Below, piece by piece: positions 21,641 through 34,560 of a DNA stretch of 64,000 nucleotides (positions within the stretch are counted from its first letter, which is position 1; each line of letters begins with the position of its first letter). Both the position numbers and the translations under genes were made by a program. The stretch comes from Lepturacanthus savala (taxonomy: Eukaryota > Chordata > Actinopteri > Scombriformes > Trichiuridae): NCBI GenBank assembly GCA_030544235.1, contig CM060462.1, positions 3,089,501-3,153,500 of the forward strand. The letters are read 5' to 3'. A model generated the notes under the pieces. That model did no database searches, had not been told where the DNA came from, and saw only the letters and a list, made by a program, of their open reading frames with translations.

Positions 21641-24600
21641 GGAAGGAGAATTGGATGATAAATCGCTGTGGGTTCGTCACTACAAGCAACAACTTTCACA
21701 TAACACACTGTCATTCGATCAATTTTAATCAGCGCAGCTTTAAAATTGTCCAGATCCGTCAATGATGCTCACCTTACATCACCTCGGCGAGTTGCATCTT
21801 CTTTTTCCATTTTCTAATGCTGTGTACACGTACATGCTTTTTTACCCCCCCAACTAATTATATAGCCGTCTTCTCTGTGAACCTAAAATTTATTATAGCT
21901 GTTGATCTAACAAAATTGTAGTTTTGATGTGAATTTTGATTTCTGTATCAACGGGCTCTTGATTCTGCTCCTTTGGTGCTGTCAGAATAGATATTAGTGT
22001 TGGGTCGTCCCAGTCGTTGTTGTAATAGGCTGGGATTTAATTGCTCTGTCCTTGTAAACACGATGCTCATGTTCTTTCAGTGATGACTCATTACTGGCAG
22101 ACTTGGCTTTTTGTTTTATAATAAGTTGTAAGATGAGTACAATAAACAAAAGCAGAGCATCATCCTCGTCTGAGTGGCACTTGTTTGCAGTGTTGCTGTG
22201 CAGCTATGAGTCAATTCCCTTTTGAAGCTGAAGGAGAATGCATTGGTTGTTTGTCGTGTCACATTTGACCAACGCAGCAGTAGATGCTGACGAGGCTCGA
22301 CAGTCGTAACATTAGATTTAAGTCAAAGTGTCATTATCTTCCACCCTTTATATGATTTCATTCGGTTTGAAAATGACATCCGTGTCGGTCCAGATCTGTT
22401 ATTCCTCAACATGATTTAAATAGGCCTTTCATTTTTATTGTTTAGTTTAGACATTCATTTTACTGATGGGCTCTGAGCCCGCAAGAAAGGTATACATCAA
22501 ATCAGTACACGGAACAGTGAGGCTGGTGTTATCAAATGAAATCTAGAGTCATGAAGTCCTTCACACTGCGATTTAAAAGAAAAAAAATGAATGCACATTT
22601 AGAATTGAATGGATTAAATTCAGCTGAAATCATTACAAAAAAAATGTAATTAAATTGAAACATGCATGGAAAGCAAATAAATATTAAAAACTGCATGTGA
22701 CCATACGCTTAAGAAAAGTGATGGGTCTCAAAATAGGTCACAAAAATGACAATGGAAGGGAAAGATCTTGATACGAGTAGCTTAACTAAGAATCATCTCA
22801 GTTCTTATTGTCCCAATTCTCTAAATCTCAAAGCCAGACCTTATCTAACATGAAGGAAGCCATGAAAGTGGCTATTTGCATGACATTGTGCCTTTTATAC
22901 TTTCCATTAACCTGTTGGATCCTTGGAGAGGCTTTGTTTGCAAATTCTAATGGATTTTGCAGGTTTTAAAATTATGTATTGAAGAAAATTCGTGGTCATT
23001 TAACTGGCCCCTTTTGTGATGTGTTGCACCTGTTCAATTGCTTTATGTTGTGCATTTTTTTTCTTTTTTGTATTTTGGTATTTTGATACCATTGTACATT
23101 GTATTAAGAATATTATTCTTTTGGATGTAATTTTAGTTTCACAGCAATGTCTGAAAAAATAATGTTGAGGAAGACAACAAGTAACACAGCAGTCAAACTT
23201 TACAACCATATCTCTATCATCCCTTCCATCGTATAAACTTATCTGTCAGTTTGAGTAGAGACACACACACATAATATATTTTGTAATATAACTTGTTGGG
23301 TATTTCAAAAGTGCAGGGATTGGTTAGTGCAGTACAAGCGGAAGATGAATTGTAACATATTGGCTTAAAATCATGAATCTGCTGTAATTTTATATTTTCC
23401 GTATTCTTTGAGATATCCCATGAAAAGACCAAAAGCAAAAAATATGTTATTACATCTCTCAATAATGTATAACTTCCTGCCCTGCATTCAGCCCCAAACT
23501 TACTATTGACTTAAAATCTCAATAAAATCATTTGATTCTTAAAGCATTTATTTTCAAATTTCAGGTCAGATTGCATCACTTGCATCGATGCTTGAATCAT
23601 CAATCATTTAGTTTTGATTTCCTGACACAGTGTGTGACATAATCAATCATAAAAGACATAAAATACACTGATTGTTGTAGTCCAATGATGAGTGATTGCA
23701 TCTCCTGGGAGTAAATCAAATCACCTGTCTCCTAAAATCAGTCTACAGGTTTACTATTATTCACATGGAGGCACAAACGCAGAAAACTGATCAACTATAA
23801 AAAAGAGAATTTTACTGAAAATTTAACATTTTGGAGAATTACATGCTGAGAGCTTTAAGTTGTCTTTAAAGTCAGTTCAGTAAACACTAGTGTGAGTCAT
23901 AAATCCTATGGCCTTGCAATCACATGTTACAGTTAATCCTTCCATAAATATACTCCCAATGAGAAGATGCCCATGAATACAAGCAAAACTAAATATTTTA
24001 CACATTTAAGTCCTGGTCTTGGGGAGTTTTTACAGCTTATAGTTCCAGAGGTAGCTATATAGAGTCTAATAAACCTGTAGCAGCATCAGTTGGGGCTAAA
24101 GACTACAAGTTTGAAAATGAATAATCTGGGGGTGTGATTCTCTAAAGAAGCTTGCACCTCATTCATCTCTGGTTGAGGCTATTATTGAGGCATCTTAAGG
24201 TTCCATTACTACAAACATAATCCTGAATCTGTAAACCTATGTGACTCAAACAATGTGAATAATGCATGTTGATGAATTGTGTAGGATTAGTTGTTTTATT
24301 CTAATTCATGTGGTGAGCATTGTTCCTATTGATCAGTGAAAATTGACCCAATCAAAAACAAAACAAAAACTAACCCTTAAATGTCGGCTCTTACTGGTCT
24401 TGATAAGGATGGAAAATACAGGGAATAAAAAAAACAAACACAAGGATCAATTTTGATCCTTCAAAAATGTTGTTGTAGGAATGCAAGAAGGAGATGTTTC
24501 CTTTTTTTTTAGCATCAATGAATTCCTTGAGGATTTCATTGATTTCCATCGTGACAGTGCACAGTATTTAAACGTCAGGCATTAACGTCATTCAGATGGT

Positions 24601-25162
24601 GATGAAAATGTTACCTGCCATTTAAACTGTTTTCTTGTTTCATTGCCTCCATCTGTCTTTTTATTTTTTAACCTTTTTATTTATAGAGTGGGCAGTTGCT
24701 AAGCAGACGTTTCACGTTCATAGTTAACACTCTTTCACGTTGGGTAGTTGCCGGCACAGATCACATGGATTGAACGGCTCCACTGAAGCAGTTAGTTTAC
24801 TGCCTGTTCAAGAGTTCCTCTACAGTAGTTATCTAGGGATGGAAGAGAGAGTGGTTGTTACACATCCAACCTTGATCTTCGCAATCTTTCTTGGGATTTA
24901 GCTCTCAGTCATAGACTACCTCTTCAATCATTAAGCTGCCATCAGCAATCCATCAGTTCTCCAGTTTCTATTCTTTTTCTGATATTTAATGCCCCATAAT
25001 TGGTTCACTATAAGCAGAGAATGTGAAGATATTGGTTTTGTCATAAACAAAACAGGAAAAAAGGGTTATAAATAATTCAGGTCTATGAAAAATACAAAGA
25101 TCATGTAAGAAAACCCAGAGAGCTCAGCGGTTTGTCCTTTTTTATCAACACGTTTATTGTGA
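21641..25162. other. Intron-like sequence, part possibly conserved
   Basis: No gene. The part 22050-22560 is repeat-poor and of mixed composition, and could be conserved non-coding DNA (inference). 24442-24461 is a small hairpin (AAGGATCA / TGATCCTT). Open frames at 23000-23462 (minus) are AT-driven and unrecognised. T-runs at about 24504 and 24660 are trivial. Confidence 0.45.
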
Positions 25163-25390
25163 GGGCAGCTGTGACTCCGGAGGTAGAGTGAGTCGTCTGC
25201 CGTCAGAACATCAGCAGTTCGATCCCTGGCTCCAGTCAACATGTCAAAGTAACCTTGGGCGAGACGCTGAAGCCCAAATTGCTTGTGATTGCGCCAGCAC
25301 CGTGTGTGGTATGTTGCCGCCATCGGTGTGTAATCGTGTGTGTGAATGGCTGAGTGAGCAGCAGAAACATTAGGGAGCTGCTGCACATGC
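25163..25390 (+). mobile_element. tRNA-derived SINE (teleost, SINE_FR-like)
   Basis: It begins GGGCAGCTGTGACTCCGGAG with GTAGAGTG (A-box region), and CAGTTCGATCCC (25215-25226) is a good RNA polymerase III B-box. Then follow CCTTGGGCGAGACGCTGAAG, CCCAAATTGC and CATCGGTGTGTAATCGTGTG, ending GAATGGCTGAGTGAGCAGC. This is a tRNA-head SINE widespread in spiny-rayed fish. The 115-codon antisense open frame over it (25066-25413) is incidental. The 3' end and target duplication are not resolved. Confidence 0.8.
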
Positions 25391-25404
25391 TCCACTCTCA
25401 CCAG

Positions 25405-25462
25405 ATGCAGCACATCAGGAACCGGGGCGTTTTTTCATCGGTTGACATCCTTGATATTGAAG
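25405..25462 (+). other. Candidate cryptic exon after the SINE
   Basis: A pyrimidine-rich acceptor (CTCCACTCTCACCAG, 25390-25404) and a consensus donor (GAAG|GTAAGT, 25459-25468) bound 58 nt with no stop in the phase left by exon 1 (one base plus 19 codons). Residues read in that phase are Cys-Ser-Thr-Ser-Gly-Thr-Gly and so on, not a recognisable domain. It lies just 3' of the SINE, so SINE exonisation is an alternative to a real exon 2. Confidence 0.2.
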
Positions 25463-27016
25463 GTAAGTAATTCATATGCATTTGCATGGATATGTTTAGT
25501 TAGATGGTAAGTGATCAACAGTAAATATTAGGCCTTTTTTAGACATTTCTCAGTTGTAGAATTTTCTGTGAATCATGAATTCTATCACTTGTGTTTCTCA
25601 CAATTAAAGCTAACTTATCTTTTCCATGGCTAGTCTACTTTAATAGTAGCTTTCTCTGTTCATTGCTTGGTTGTCTGATTAATTGGCACCAATGAAATGT
25701 TTTACAAACCATCAGAACTGTAGAACTTGACTCCAGTAATGGTCGATGGAGCAGACAGCAGCATAGAAGCGGTAGAACAGCGGAGTGTAGACCGGGTTGA
25801 TGACAAATACGCTTGTTACTGTAACGCAAGTGCATTCAATTAAACATTCATGAGTAAAAAGCCAATAATTAAATTATCAAACCACCTGTTCAGCAAGAAT
25901 AAACATTTAGAAATGCAATATTTCACCTGCTTTGTCCACAGTCAGCATGTTTACACAACCACAGCATGCTGGTTTAGCTCATTAGTGAATGTTATTAACA
26001 AGTTGAAAAATGAAAGCTGACTGCATGTCATCTAACTGTGTATTTTAGTGTAGCATGAAACCTGAAATTCAGCGGATTCTTGCATGTCTGAAATAAACCA
26101 GCGTTTCCTGCAGCACCAACAGACAGTGAGTCACAACAAAAAGGGAATAATGATACTGACTGATGTCTGCATTCTTCATTCTTTATTATCCTTTAACTTT
26201 AATAGCAGGTATATTATTATTTTACATGTTTACAAGAAGCTATTATAATTAAGTTAATTCTTGAATTCAGTAAAAAAGTTGGAATATTGCATATTGTTTT
26301 TATTCTCTCTGGTTCTATACAATATAGTTGGGTAATAGTCTTCAAATATAATTGTAATACTATACTACTGAAATTAGTATTACTTCTGCTGTATTCACAT
26401 TTTAAATTGATTTTTTTTATTTACCAGAATGTAATCACAATCACAATTTTTACCGCACACCCTCAAAATCACATGGTAAATTAATATTTTTTGTCATATT
26501 ATTGTTTATTTGTTATCACATGTACACATATTTAAATTTTGAGGTTTAATGATTGAGCTGAATCTGGTGATAACCTGTGCTCTTATCTGCTGATCCATTC
26601 TTTTGTGTTAAATTTCGTTACTGCAGTATGCTGATAATACACATCAACACTTCCTGCATTCATTTCAGAAATGGAAAAAAAAAATCACTTGTACAGTTCC
26701 CACACAGCTCTTCAAATCTCACTAATTCCAACTTCTGGCACTTACTACAAAATACAGTTTAGATGACACATCAACACACATAGAACCACACTGAATGATG
26801 TTCTGGATTACTCATCTAACGAGTAATTGTACTGTTTCAGAGTGATGAAAATAGCACGACTATTTTGTTAAATCTATTAAAATGATTGAAGTTATGGAAA
26901 TGTGCATTATTCTGGGACATCATGTACATTATATGACGAGCACCATGAAATTATCAGTCATTGTTTTAGTTTTGTTCCAAAAATACTAAACCGAAATTAT
27001 TCATTATTTTCAGTGG
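25463..27016. other. Gene-free stretch
   Basis: An octamer-type ATTTGCAT is embedded in ATGCATTTGCATGG near 25478-25491. Nothing else is recognised. Short open frames (for example minus 25635-25835, plus 26287-26484) lack splice context and similarity to known families. Confidence 0.5.
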
Positions 27017-27052
27017 CATATGATGCAGTGCAAGATTGCACTGCATCATATG
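27017..27052. repeat. Perfect 17-bp inverted repeat with 2-bp centre
   Basis: CATATGATGCAGTGCAA, then GA, then TTGCACTGCATCATATG. The arms are exact reverse complements and the match stops at both outer ends. Such a 36-bp perfect near-palindrome is not expected by chance in a single 64-kb window. It may form a cruciform, bind a dimeric factor or be a very recent foldback. Confidence 0.95.
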
Positions 27053-27254
27053 TACAATGCATCATTATTATTCATTGTTCAGGCTTCCTCAATGTGATCT
27101 GAGTCAGAGCGTTGTCCATGTGTTTCAGATCAATAAGGACTTCCTGAGCACATCAACTCTACCTCTGCTATCTCCATTCTACAGGTACTCTCCATGCTTA
27201 ATGGAGATCTTCAGAGGTAGCGTATTGACTGGAAGAAGAATTTGACATCTTAGG

Positions 27255-27380
27255 CAAAGCAAGACATGTTTATTTGTAAATTGCATTTCAAAAAGTAATT
27301 CAAGGTGGTTTACATAAAACATTAAACGCATGAGGACACAATTAAAAACAGTCAATTAAAGAGAAAAATAAGGAAATAAA
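27255..27380 (+). mobile_element. Interspersed repeat, TTTATTTGTATAGCAC family, copy 2
   Basis: CATGTTTATTTGTAAATTGC, then ATTTCAAAAAGTAATTCAAG and GTGGTTTACATAAAACATTA, followed by A-rich AATAAAT units, matches the family seen at 18994-19150 (consensus .. CAAAGTGCTTTACATAAA). Confidence 0.6.
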
Positions 27381-27580
27381 TAATAAATAGATAAAAACAT
27401 GAACAAAGTTCCAGTGTAGTGAAAAATATTATAAGCCAGCTCCAACATTTACATTAAATGAGTGCTTATAAATGCCATGATAATTGCATGACCATAATTC
27501 TCCTTATATATTGTAGGCCACTTGAACTTAGTGATTGCATCACCTTCAGCCAGAGATGAGGAAGTAATTGTTAATATCTA

Positions 27581-28271
27581 GGGCTGTCAATTGATTAGAC
27601 TATTTAATTGCGATTAGTCACATGATTGTCCATGGTTAATCATGAGTAATCACAAATTAATCACTCATATTTCTTTTATCTGTTCTAAATATACCTTGAA
27701 GGGATATTTTTCAAGATTTTAATACTCTTAATCATGTGAGTGAATATGCTTTAGGCAATGTTCATTTATTATGATTGTAATTATGAGAAATAGTAGATAG
27801 TAGTACCTCTGAACTGCTTATTTAGATCCAGTCGCTATACGAGCAGTTTATGTTTGACGTTTAAATAGACCTAAAGGCTGATGATGTGAATGAGAGGAGA
27901 GCAGCCTGAAGCAGCTAGCTGGTTGAGGTTTTTCTTTTTTTTTTTTTAAAAAAAAAAAAAAAGAGCAGATTTTATTTTTACAGTCTATAGTCCAGCAAGA
28001 ATCATGTGAGAGGATTCAGGAGGGAGAGAGGCAGGTTGATATTCTAAGGCACATAAAATAACCACCAAACACTCAAAAGATGATTTACTGTGGAGAGAGA
28101 GGATTTCAGATTTCAGTTTATGTTATGCAAGGGGAGGGAGAATGCTGTAATTCACCAAGCTAACCCTAACCCAACCACACAGATCTGTGATGTGTTTTAC
28201 TCACGTGTCCCTGTGTTAAAATAATTGGTCTTGGGGAATTCTTACAACAATTTAACGCTTTGACAACCCTA
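27581..28271 (+). mobile_element. Non-autonomous DNA transposon with both ends
   Basis: The 5' end CTAGGGCTGTCAATTGATTA and the 3' end AACGCTTTGACAACCCTAG are imperfect inverted repeats (CTAGGGYTGTCAA). The first 150 bp (ATTTAATTGCGATTAGTCAC, then AATCACAAATTAATCACTCA) match a very common teleost family rich in CGATTAATCG units. It is about 691 bp long and has no protein. No clear 8-bp target duplication is visible. A T13/A15 hairpin (27935-27962) and a GAGGGAGAG-type tract lie inside. Confidence 0.65.
27935..27962. repeat. T13-A15 homopolymer palindrome
   Basis: A run of 13 T followed directly by 15 A inside the DNA transposon. It can fold back on itself and is a likely slippage site. Confidence 0.9.
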
Positions 28272-28719
28272 GTAAAATAAAATGGTCAATGTTTTGGTTT
28301 AGAAAACGTTCCTTGTGTGTGTGTCTCCTCAATCCAGATGGGCAAAAGTCATTATCCAAGGCACAATACCTTAAAAATAGGCTCAATCAGTGAATCAGCT
28401 TAAAGGCTCATAGAAATATGCTATTTGTTCATATCTGTGTAATGTTTTTTTTTTTTTTTACTCTGAATTCAAATTAGACATCAGTGTTCAAAAGGACTAT
28501 TTAATTTAGTTCCCTCAGTGTACTGAGGACAAGATTGTTTTTAATAGGTTGAAAAGCCTCCTATATATTTGTGTGTGGATGAAGCAGAGACAGCACACAT
28601 CCAGTGTGATTTTATTCTTTGACAATTGTGGCTAGAGCAGTGGTGCACACTAAAATAGCTTGGGTGGAGCAGTCATAGTCACACAAACATACAAATAATA
28701 TTGCAGTAATTGTTCAGGA

Positions 28720-28795
<76 letters not shown>

Positions 28796-28799
28796 AAAA
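28720..28799. repeat. Compound microsatellite (TA)n(TG)n plus A-run
   Basis: AT/TA units run 28720-28747, then TG units to 28789, then A10. It is the mirror (reverse complement order) of the compound array at 36473-36535. Open frames in both directions here are repeat translations. Confidence 0.95.
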
Positions 28800-31439
28800 T
28801 ATTTACATTCACATGTAGAGACTAGACATACACATTTATTTTTAGTGTTTAAAACTGTGTTGAAATTCATATTGCTGCAGTCACACAAATGCTTGTTGGG
28901 TTATTTGTAAACTTTGTTTTTAATAAAATTAAATCATAGGTTCCAATGTAATTTTATTGCATTTAAAAAATGTTTTTAGTTGCACAGATAATTGTTAAAA
29001 TTTAAGCTTTAAGCATTTTAAGCCAAATATTAAATGAATAAAACACTATTTTTGCATATTGTTGTCCTTTTTTTACTTATAAAAATAAAATCTTATATTA
29101 AAATCCATCTGAAGAATTAAAAACAACAGAGATTGCGGAAGTTCTATCAAACTTTTTTCATATAAACCCTAGACTTTAATTAGCATGAAGAAAGTATGAT
29201 GAAATATGACCTTTTTTTAGCAAGACCCAGCGTGTACAATGAAGGGTAATGTAGATTTAATGATTGGCTTCAGAAGAAGAATTAGCCTATTTATGTTAAA
29301 AAAATAGAATTTATGTAGAAAGAAATTTATGCAGAAAAACTCATAATTACCAGTTCCTTACAACAAAATGTTGCCTAGAGACCTACAATTCAATGATCTG
29401 AATAATTAGAACTGTGTAAAGACCTCAGTTATAATAAGGGTTAAATAAATAAAGGGACATGCAACATGAAATTTGTTCCAGCTTAAGTGCTGGACATAAT
29501 AGCAGACACACCTGGGCAACATAATGCAGTCCAGTTAGCTGCTCAGGGTCAAAATTCTCAATTATTTTTTTTTTGTTCCCCCCAGCAGAACAAAAATACA
29601 CCAACACCTGCAGATAATAATGCTACACCATGCCGTAGGCTTGCTTTTATAATGCAAATGCATTTCCTTTGACAAACCACACGGCCACTAATAGGAGTGT
29701 AAGTGCTAAAGGGCACAACACTCCATATTTTACATTTTTCTTTCTTTAATGAAATTCAGACAAGAAAAAAGTCACTATGGACGATATTAGGTATTCACTT
29801 TACAATAAGTCTGTACCATGCTTGATTCTTTAACTATTTTTAGCTATATTCGTTCTTTTTTTTTGGCGGTGGGGGTTTAAAAACTGAAAAGTTTCTGATG
29901 TGGTCAGCAAAGTCAATTAAACTCAAACTCAAAGGTTATATTTTTTTCATGATTTGCACATTCTCATTGGCCTGGGGCATGATGGGAGGCCCCAGAGCAT
30001 AATGAGGAGTGACTCTACTGTGTAGTCTCTACGGGTCAAATAACACAGAAACAAATTTGGAAGTCAGGTACAGATACATTTCATATTGTATATTGGTGCT
30101 TAGGACTAGTTAAAACTTGACAAATCAATGTCAATTTAATTTTGCTAAGCTAGCTATATATAAACTGACTTTATTTCTGCAGAAAACATGCATTGCTTCT
30201 TTTGCACATATTTAAAAAAAATTGAGGGTGAGACAGTTAAAAAAGAGAAGGAACTGAAAAAGAACACCAGTTTTTCAAGGTTATGTGCAATCTCTATAAC
30301 TGAATTTTGATATATGGTATCTGGAAGAAAAACCGTACACACTGCCAAATGGGCAGAAACATAGAGATAGATTATTGTGTTATTTCAGTGAAATTCCTTC
30401 ATCAAGCAAAACTTTGTGTCAGCAGAGAAAGCCATCTTAAATAGGAGTGGGTATATGACCAATCGCTTTGTTGAATATCTAATACCAAATATCAATATGC
30501 AATCAATCAATAGTTTTTCACTCCCATTTTATTTTGCTGCTGATGATGTTAAACAGAAATGGTGTCGTACAGAATTTTTGATGTTCAGTGTTTTGGCTAC
30601 TCACCCTGTACTGTAGATGCCCTGGAGTCATTATCTGTCAACACAACTAGGGTTTGTCAGCTTTAGAGTTTAGATTTTTACTTTGATAATATATTGTTTT
30701 TAAAAAGCTAAAGTTTGCTGCTATAAAGGTGCAGTAGAATGTGAGAGGATGATAAACTCAATAAACCTCTGAACAATTTGTCCTCCTCACCTCTAAAATG
30801 AAAAACAGCATCTCTTCAAAATCATACAAAGTAAAAAATACACTAGTTATAGTAACGAATCAATGGGTAAATGAAGGTCAATTTAAATCTTCAGCACTAA
30901 ATTGTAATTGTAAATTTTGATAAAACACACATTACATACACATAAAGGGGGTATTCTTGATTATTTTCTGATAATTTATAGGCAAGCAATTATTTAAAAA
31001 ATGGTTAAATCACCGGTAAATTCATTGATAATGAAATAATCATTAACTGGTGTCTTTTTCAACATCTAACCAATGTAAATGAGGAGATGGTGGGATAGTT
31101 CCATGCAGCTCATTGATTTAACACTTACTGCTACAACAGGTTTCATGCCCCTTTGTCCCAACAGGAAATGGAGCATCAGTTTTCAGATCTCTGATTGGTG
31201 CATTAGGATTTCTGGACATTGCAAGCTGTTTTGGGACAGGCTATCACAGTTGAGCAAATATTAAATGAATTTGGTGCATTACAGTGGACTAAGCATCGGC
31301 CTTCCTGTAGGTACCGTGTTGTAGAAGCTGAGTTATTGTGGTCTGATCGGTGTTGAGCGCAGGGATTGGATGAGTGTTTGAGCTGCCAGAATTTACTCTA
31401 CAGCTGCCGGTGGTCTTGAGGGTAATTCAACAAAACATC
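28800..31439. other. Gene-free stretch
   Basis: AT-rich. The segment 29480-29540 (GACACACCTGGGCAACATAA, TGCAGTCCAG) resembles a fish repeat I cannot name. A10 or T10 runs occur near 29564 and 29856. Around 31100-31320 the sequence is more mixed, and it holds an unrecognised + frame at 31079-31264. Confidence 0.45.
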
Positions 31440-34260
31440 TCTGATGTAAAGTTTTCACTGGATTAATAAGCCCTTTTCTTTTACTTGCTGCATTATCTCT
31501 GAGCACTCCTCTTCAATTCTGAATCCTCACACATGGAACAATTGTGAAAAAAAAGTGTCTGACAAAGATTTACTGTCAATATTCAAGGACAAACAAAACG
31601 AAATTGTACGTTCCAGAGCTGAAAATTGATTTCCAAAGATATCACATAGAGCTGCCAAACTGTTTTTTCTCATTTCCTGTGTTTTATTAACCCCTCCTTA
31701 TTTGTTCGGTGCTCTCTGCCGGGTATACTGTACATCACAGCCAAGCTCTCATGTTCCATTTTTCAAGAAACATAATATCTGCTTCTTTTGGTGAAGGCTA
31801 CATAAATCTGAATCCTTTATCAGCCACCTCCACACCTCGCACACCTCCTGGAAGACGCCAGGGTGGATTTTGTTATTTTTATCTAATCATTTCCAGAGCA
31901 TATTCTGCTGTCAGAATCCATCATGGCTGACAAGTGCTGGTTCCATTTGAACCCCTATCGCCCTGTTGTTCCAGTGTTTTGCCATGACACCTGACTGATA
32001 AGTATGCTGTTCCGTGTGTATGTAGAAGCGGAAGGATTCCACCGATGACACATAGCAGTTAGAGGGAGAAGCTGTTCAATAGTGCCCACGGTGGCAGTTT
32101 ATCTCATAAATGTTTTCCGTGTTATATTTTGATTGAAGACTTCATGCCTGCAGACCTCGGCATTCGATGGGACTTTTGAGATTTGTGCTTATTCGCTGCA
32201 ATAGAAAAAAAAAAAAGGAGTCTCGGGGAAACGTGAAGTGTCAGCGATGTTGTTAATCCCCAGGCTTTGGTCAAAGGAGCCACAATTTGCATGAATTTGT
32301 GGCCACTATGAAACGAATGTCAAATTTAAATTAGACCTATATTTTGTGCCTTTGTTGAGATTCTGTTTTATCGTGCATTCACAGCCTTGAATCGGCAATA
32401 CGCTATTGTTTCCATAGATTGGCAACTCTCCAACACATTGAGAAATATGCTCTCCTTTGTGAGCCTGCCATTAAATAAATTAAATTGCAAACATCCTGTG
32501 GAGAACCTGGCCATAATTTCTGACCTGAAACTGTGAAGCCCCTATAGATGATTCTTCCAGGATAAAGGGAGCATTGTCACTTGCCAATCAATTTTTAGTG
32601 TCAGGTTTACTAGTTGGCAACAAATGGAAAACTCACTCATGCAGGTCCACTTTCTTGCTGATTGCGTCTCTGATCAATCCGTGTCTGTCCCTGATTCTTT
32701 TATTTTTTTTTCTTTTCACTTTCATTTTTTTTTTTTTTTTTTTTGTCCCAGAGATAACCGCAATATAGAGACAGTTCAGGTTACAGAATATGGCTGTTCT
32801 CCTTTTGTGTGTGTATGTATGTGCACTGAACCTCACCGCTGGGCACAGAGAGGGCAGCGAGACGGTGTTATGTTGCTGAAGTCCACCACTCCCATTTGCC
32901 TGTCTGTCAGATGTCTTGCTTGGCTGAGCTTCACACAGTGATGGTGTTGACAAAATGACAGGAGGGGAGCACACTCCAGTGAATGTCAATTTAGCTGCAA
33001 AGCACCGTTTCCCCAGGAGTACCGAAGCTCCCACACACCCAAACAGAAAGGGAAGAGAACTGTAGTTTATACAGTAAGAGGCGAGCCCGAAGAATTGTGA
33101 AAAATTTGCATAAAACATACAGGGTCACATGCATATATAGCAACATACTGCACACGGTGCCCGCTCTTAATGTAAAGAGACTGGGAGTGACATTGCATCC
33201 TGGCAGCTGCAATTATTTGCTACTTGGCATTTTGTCAGTGACAAGGTGGTGATGGTTTATGTCTAAGCACATTTTTAGTGTCGTTCATTGATTCGCGGAG
33301 ATCTTGTGTTCCCAGAGCTTTGCCTTGGCTTGTTTACTGTCCCGACTTGACTAGCAGGATTAGAGATGTATTCAAATGTGTCTCTAATCTTATAATCTGT
33401 CTAATAGGAGCACAGTTGCACTGGAGCCCTTTAACGTAAGCAGAGCTTGAGTTATGGGACTGTGAAGGTTATTGAGTGCGTTTACTACAGATCTGGATCT
33501 ATAAACTTGACATTCACAGAGCGCGACTGTTTGTTACTGCATCAAGTGTCCGGAGTCGCAGGCACAGAACTCACTAACACATGTTGAATAAGTTATACCA
33601 ACTAACCTCCCTTTGAGCATTTCACAAATTAGCATTTTATGACATGTTTGGATTAAGACTGGTTTAATGAGCTTTGCCAAAGTCCCAGGAGGATGAATGC
33701 AGTGTTTGGGGATTACCATCTTCCAGGATACTGTTAAAGACAGGCAAATGGAAAATCTCTCCTCCCAATCCATTAAGATGTGTTCATGTCTTTATCTGTG
33801 CAAACCCCACCAGGAGCAGCGCATTACACCCCCGCTTTTATCGAAACAGATGTCTTAACTGCAGAGATGTGAATTTTACATTATGTGCGGCAAAACATTT
33901 GATTCCCCAGGATTTGTCTTTATAAAAGTGATTGTCTTGATACTAAATTGGAAACACACAGTTGTTTACAAGGCAGCAGTCTCCAAGGTAGCGCATGTTT
34001 TGACAGTTTATTAGGAAGCTTATGTTTTGAAGTTTGAAGAGAGCTCGTCTTATTTATATTATTGCATTAAATGTTTGATCATTCCTCTTGGAGGAATTTT
34101 GTAGCAACAGCTGTTTTCACTTTTTCTACTTTCAGTTTCTATTCATGTAATGTATTTAAAATATCTGTTCATCGAAATTCAGGCTCAGCTTGGATAGACT
34201 AAGAGATTTGGTCATATGTTCAATTTATTTTTAATTCTATTCCGGTTTAAATTTTATATA
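31440..34260. other. Repeat-poor block, possible conserved non-coding DNA
   Basis: Apart from T20 at 32725-32744 the block has few simple repeats, mixed composition and no recognisable transposon over almost 3 kb. That differs from the rest of the window. The longest open frame (minus 32633-33118, 161 codons) ends in poly-Lys read from the T-run and matches no family. Enhancer-type conservation is inference. Confidence 0.35.
32725..32744. repeat. Poly-T tract (20 bp)
   Basis: Uninterrupted run of T directly after a T-rich decayed stretch (32701-32724). Confidence 0.95.
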
Positions 34261-34289
34261 AAGCCCCTGAAACCTTGGCTTGTATTTCT

Positions 34290-34560
34290 CTTTAACATAA
34301 AATAATAATAATGATACACACCAAATTTAGAGAGCACTTAACAATAATAGCATTAACAATTTCACAATGTGCTTTACAAAATGAAAAGAAAAAAACAAAC
34401 AAGGCTGTTAAAAAGAAGTTAGAGAGGATAAACCACACATCTAGAGGATTTGGTACAATTGGAGACAGTTGAAGTCGAGGGGCCATGGCTGAAAGCTGAA
34501 TAAAGATCAGGGCCAAGAAAACATAAAAGCATCCACACAACTTTTTATAAATCAGCACCT
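34290..34560 (+). mobile_element. Interspersed repeat related to the TTTATTTGTATAGCAC family, copy 3
   Basis: AATAATAATAATGATACACA, TTAGAGAGCACTTAACAATA, then TTTCACAATGTGCTTTACAA and an AAAAGAAAAAAAC region resemble the family with CAAAGTGCTTTACA. The downstream GAGGATTTGGTAC..GGCCATGGCTGAAAGCT part resembles the body of longer members. The 88-codon minus open frame across it is incidental. Confidence 0.45.

Noticed and set aside
25163..25240. Possible functional tRNA gene
   Set aside because: Box B is good but the tRNA fold and 3' part are absent; the downstream sequence is the body of a SINE.
25066..25413. 115-codon minus-strand open frame
   Set aside because: It is the antisense strand of a tRNA-derived SINE, a frequent source of spurious frames.
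32633..33118. Longest open frame of the window (161 codons, minus strand)
   Set aside because: It runs through antisense poly-T (giving a Lys run), has no domain, and lies in sequence that looks non-coding; no splice or promoter context.
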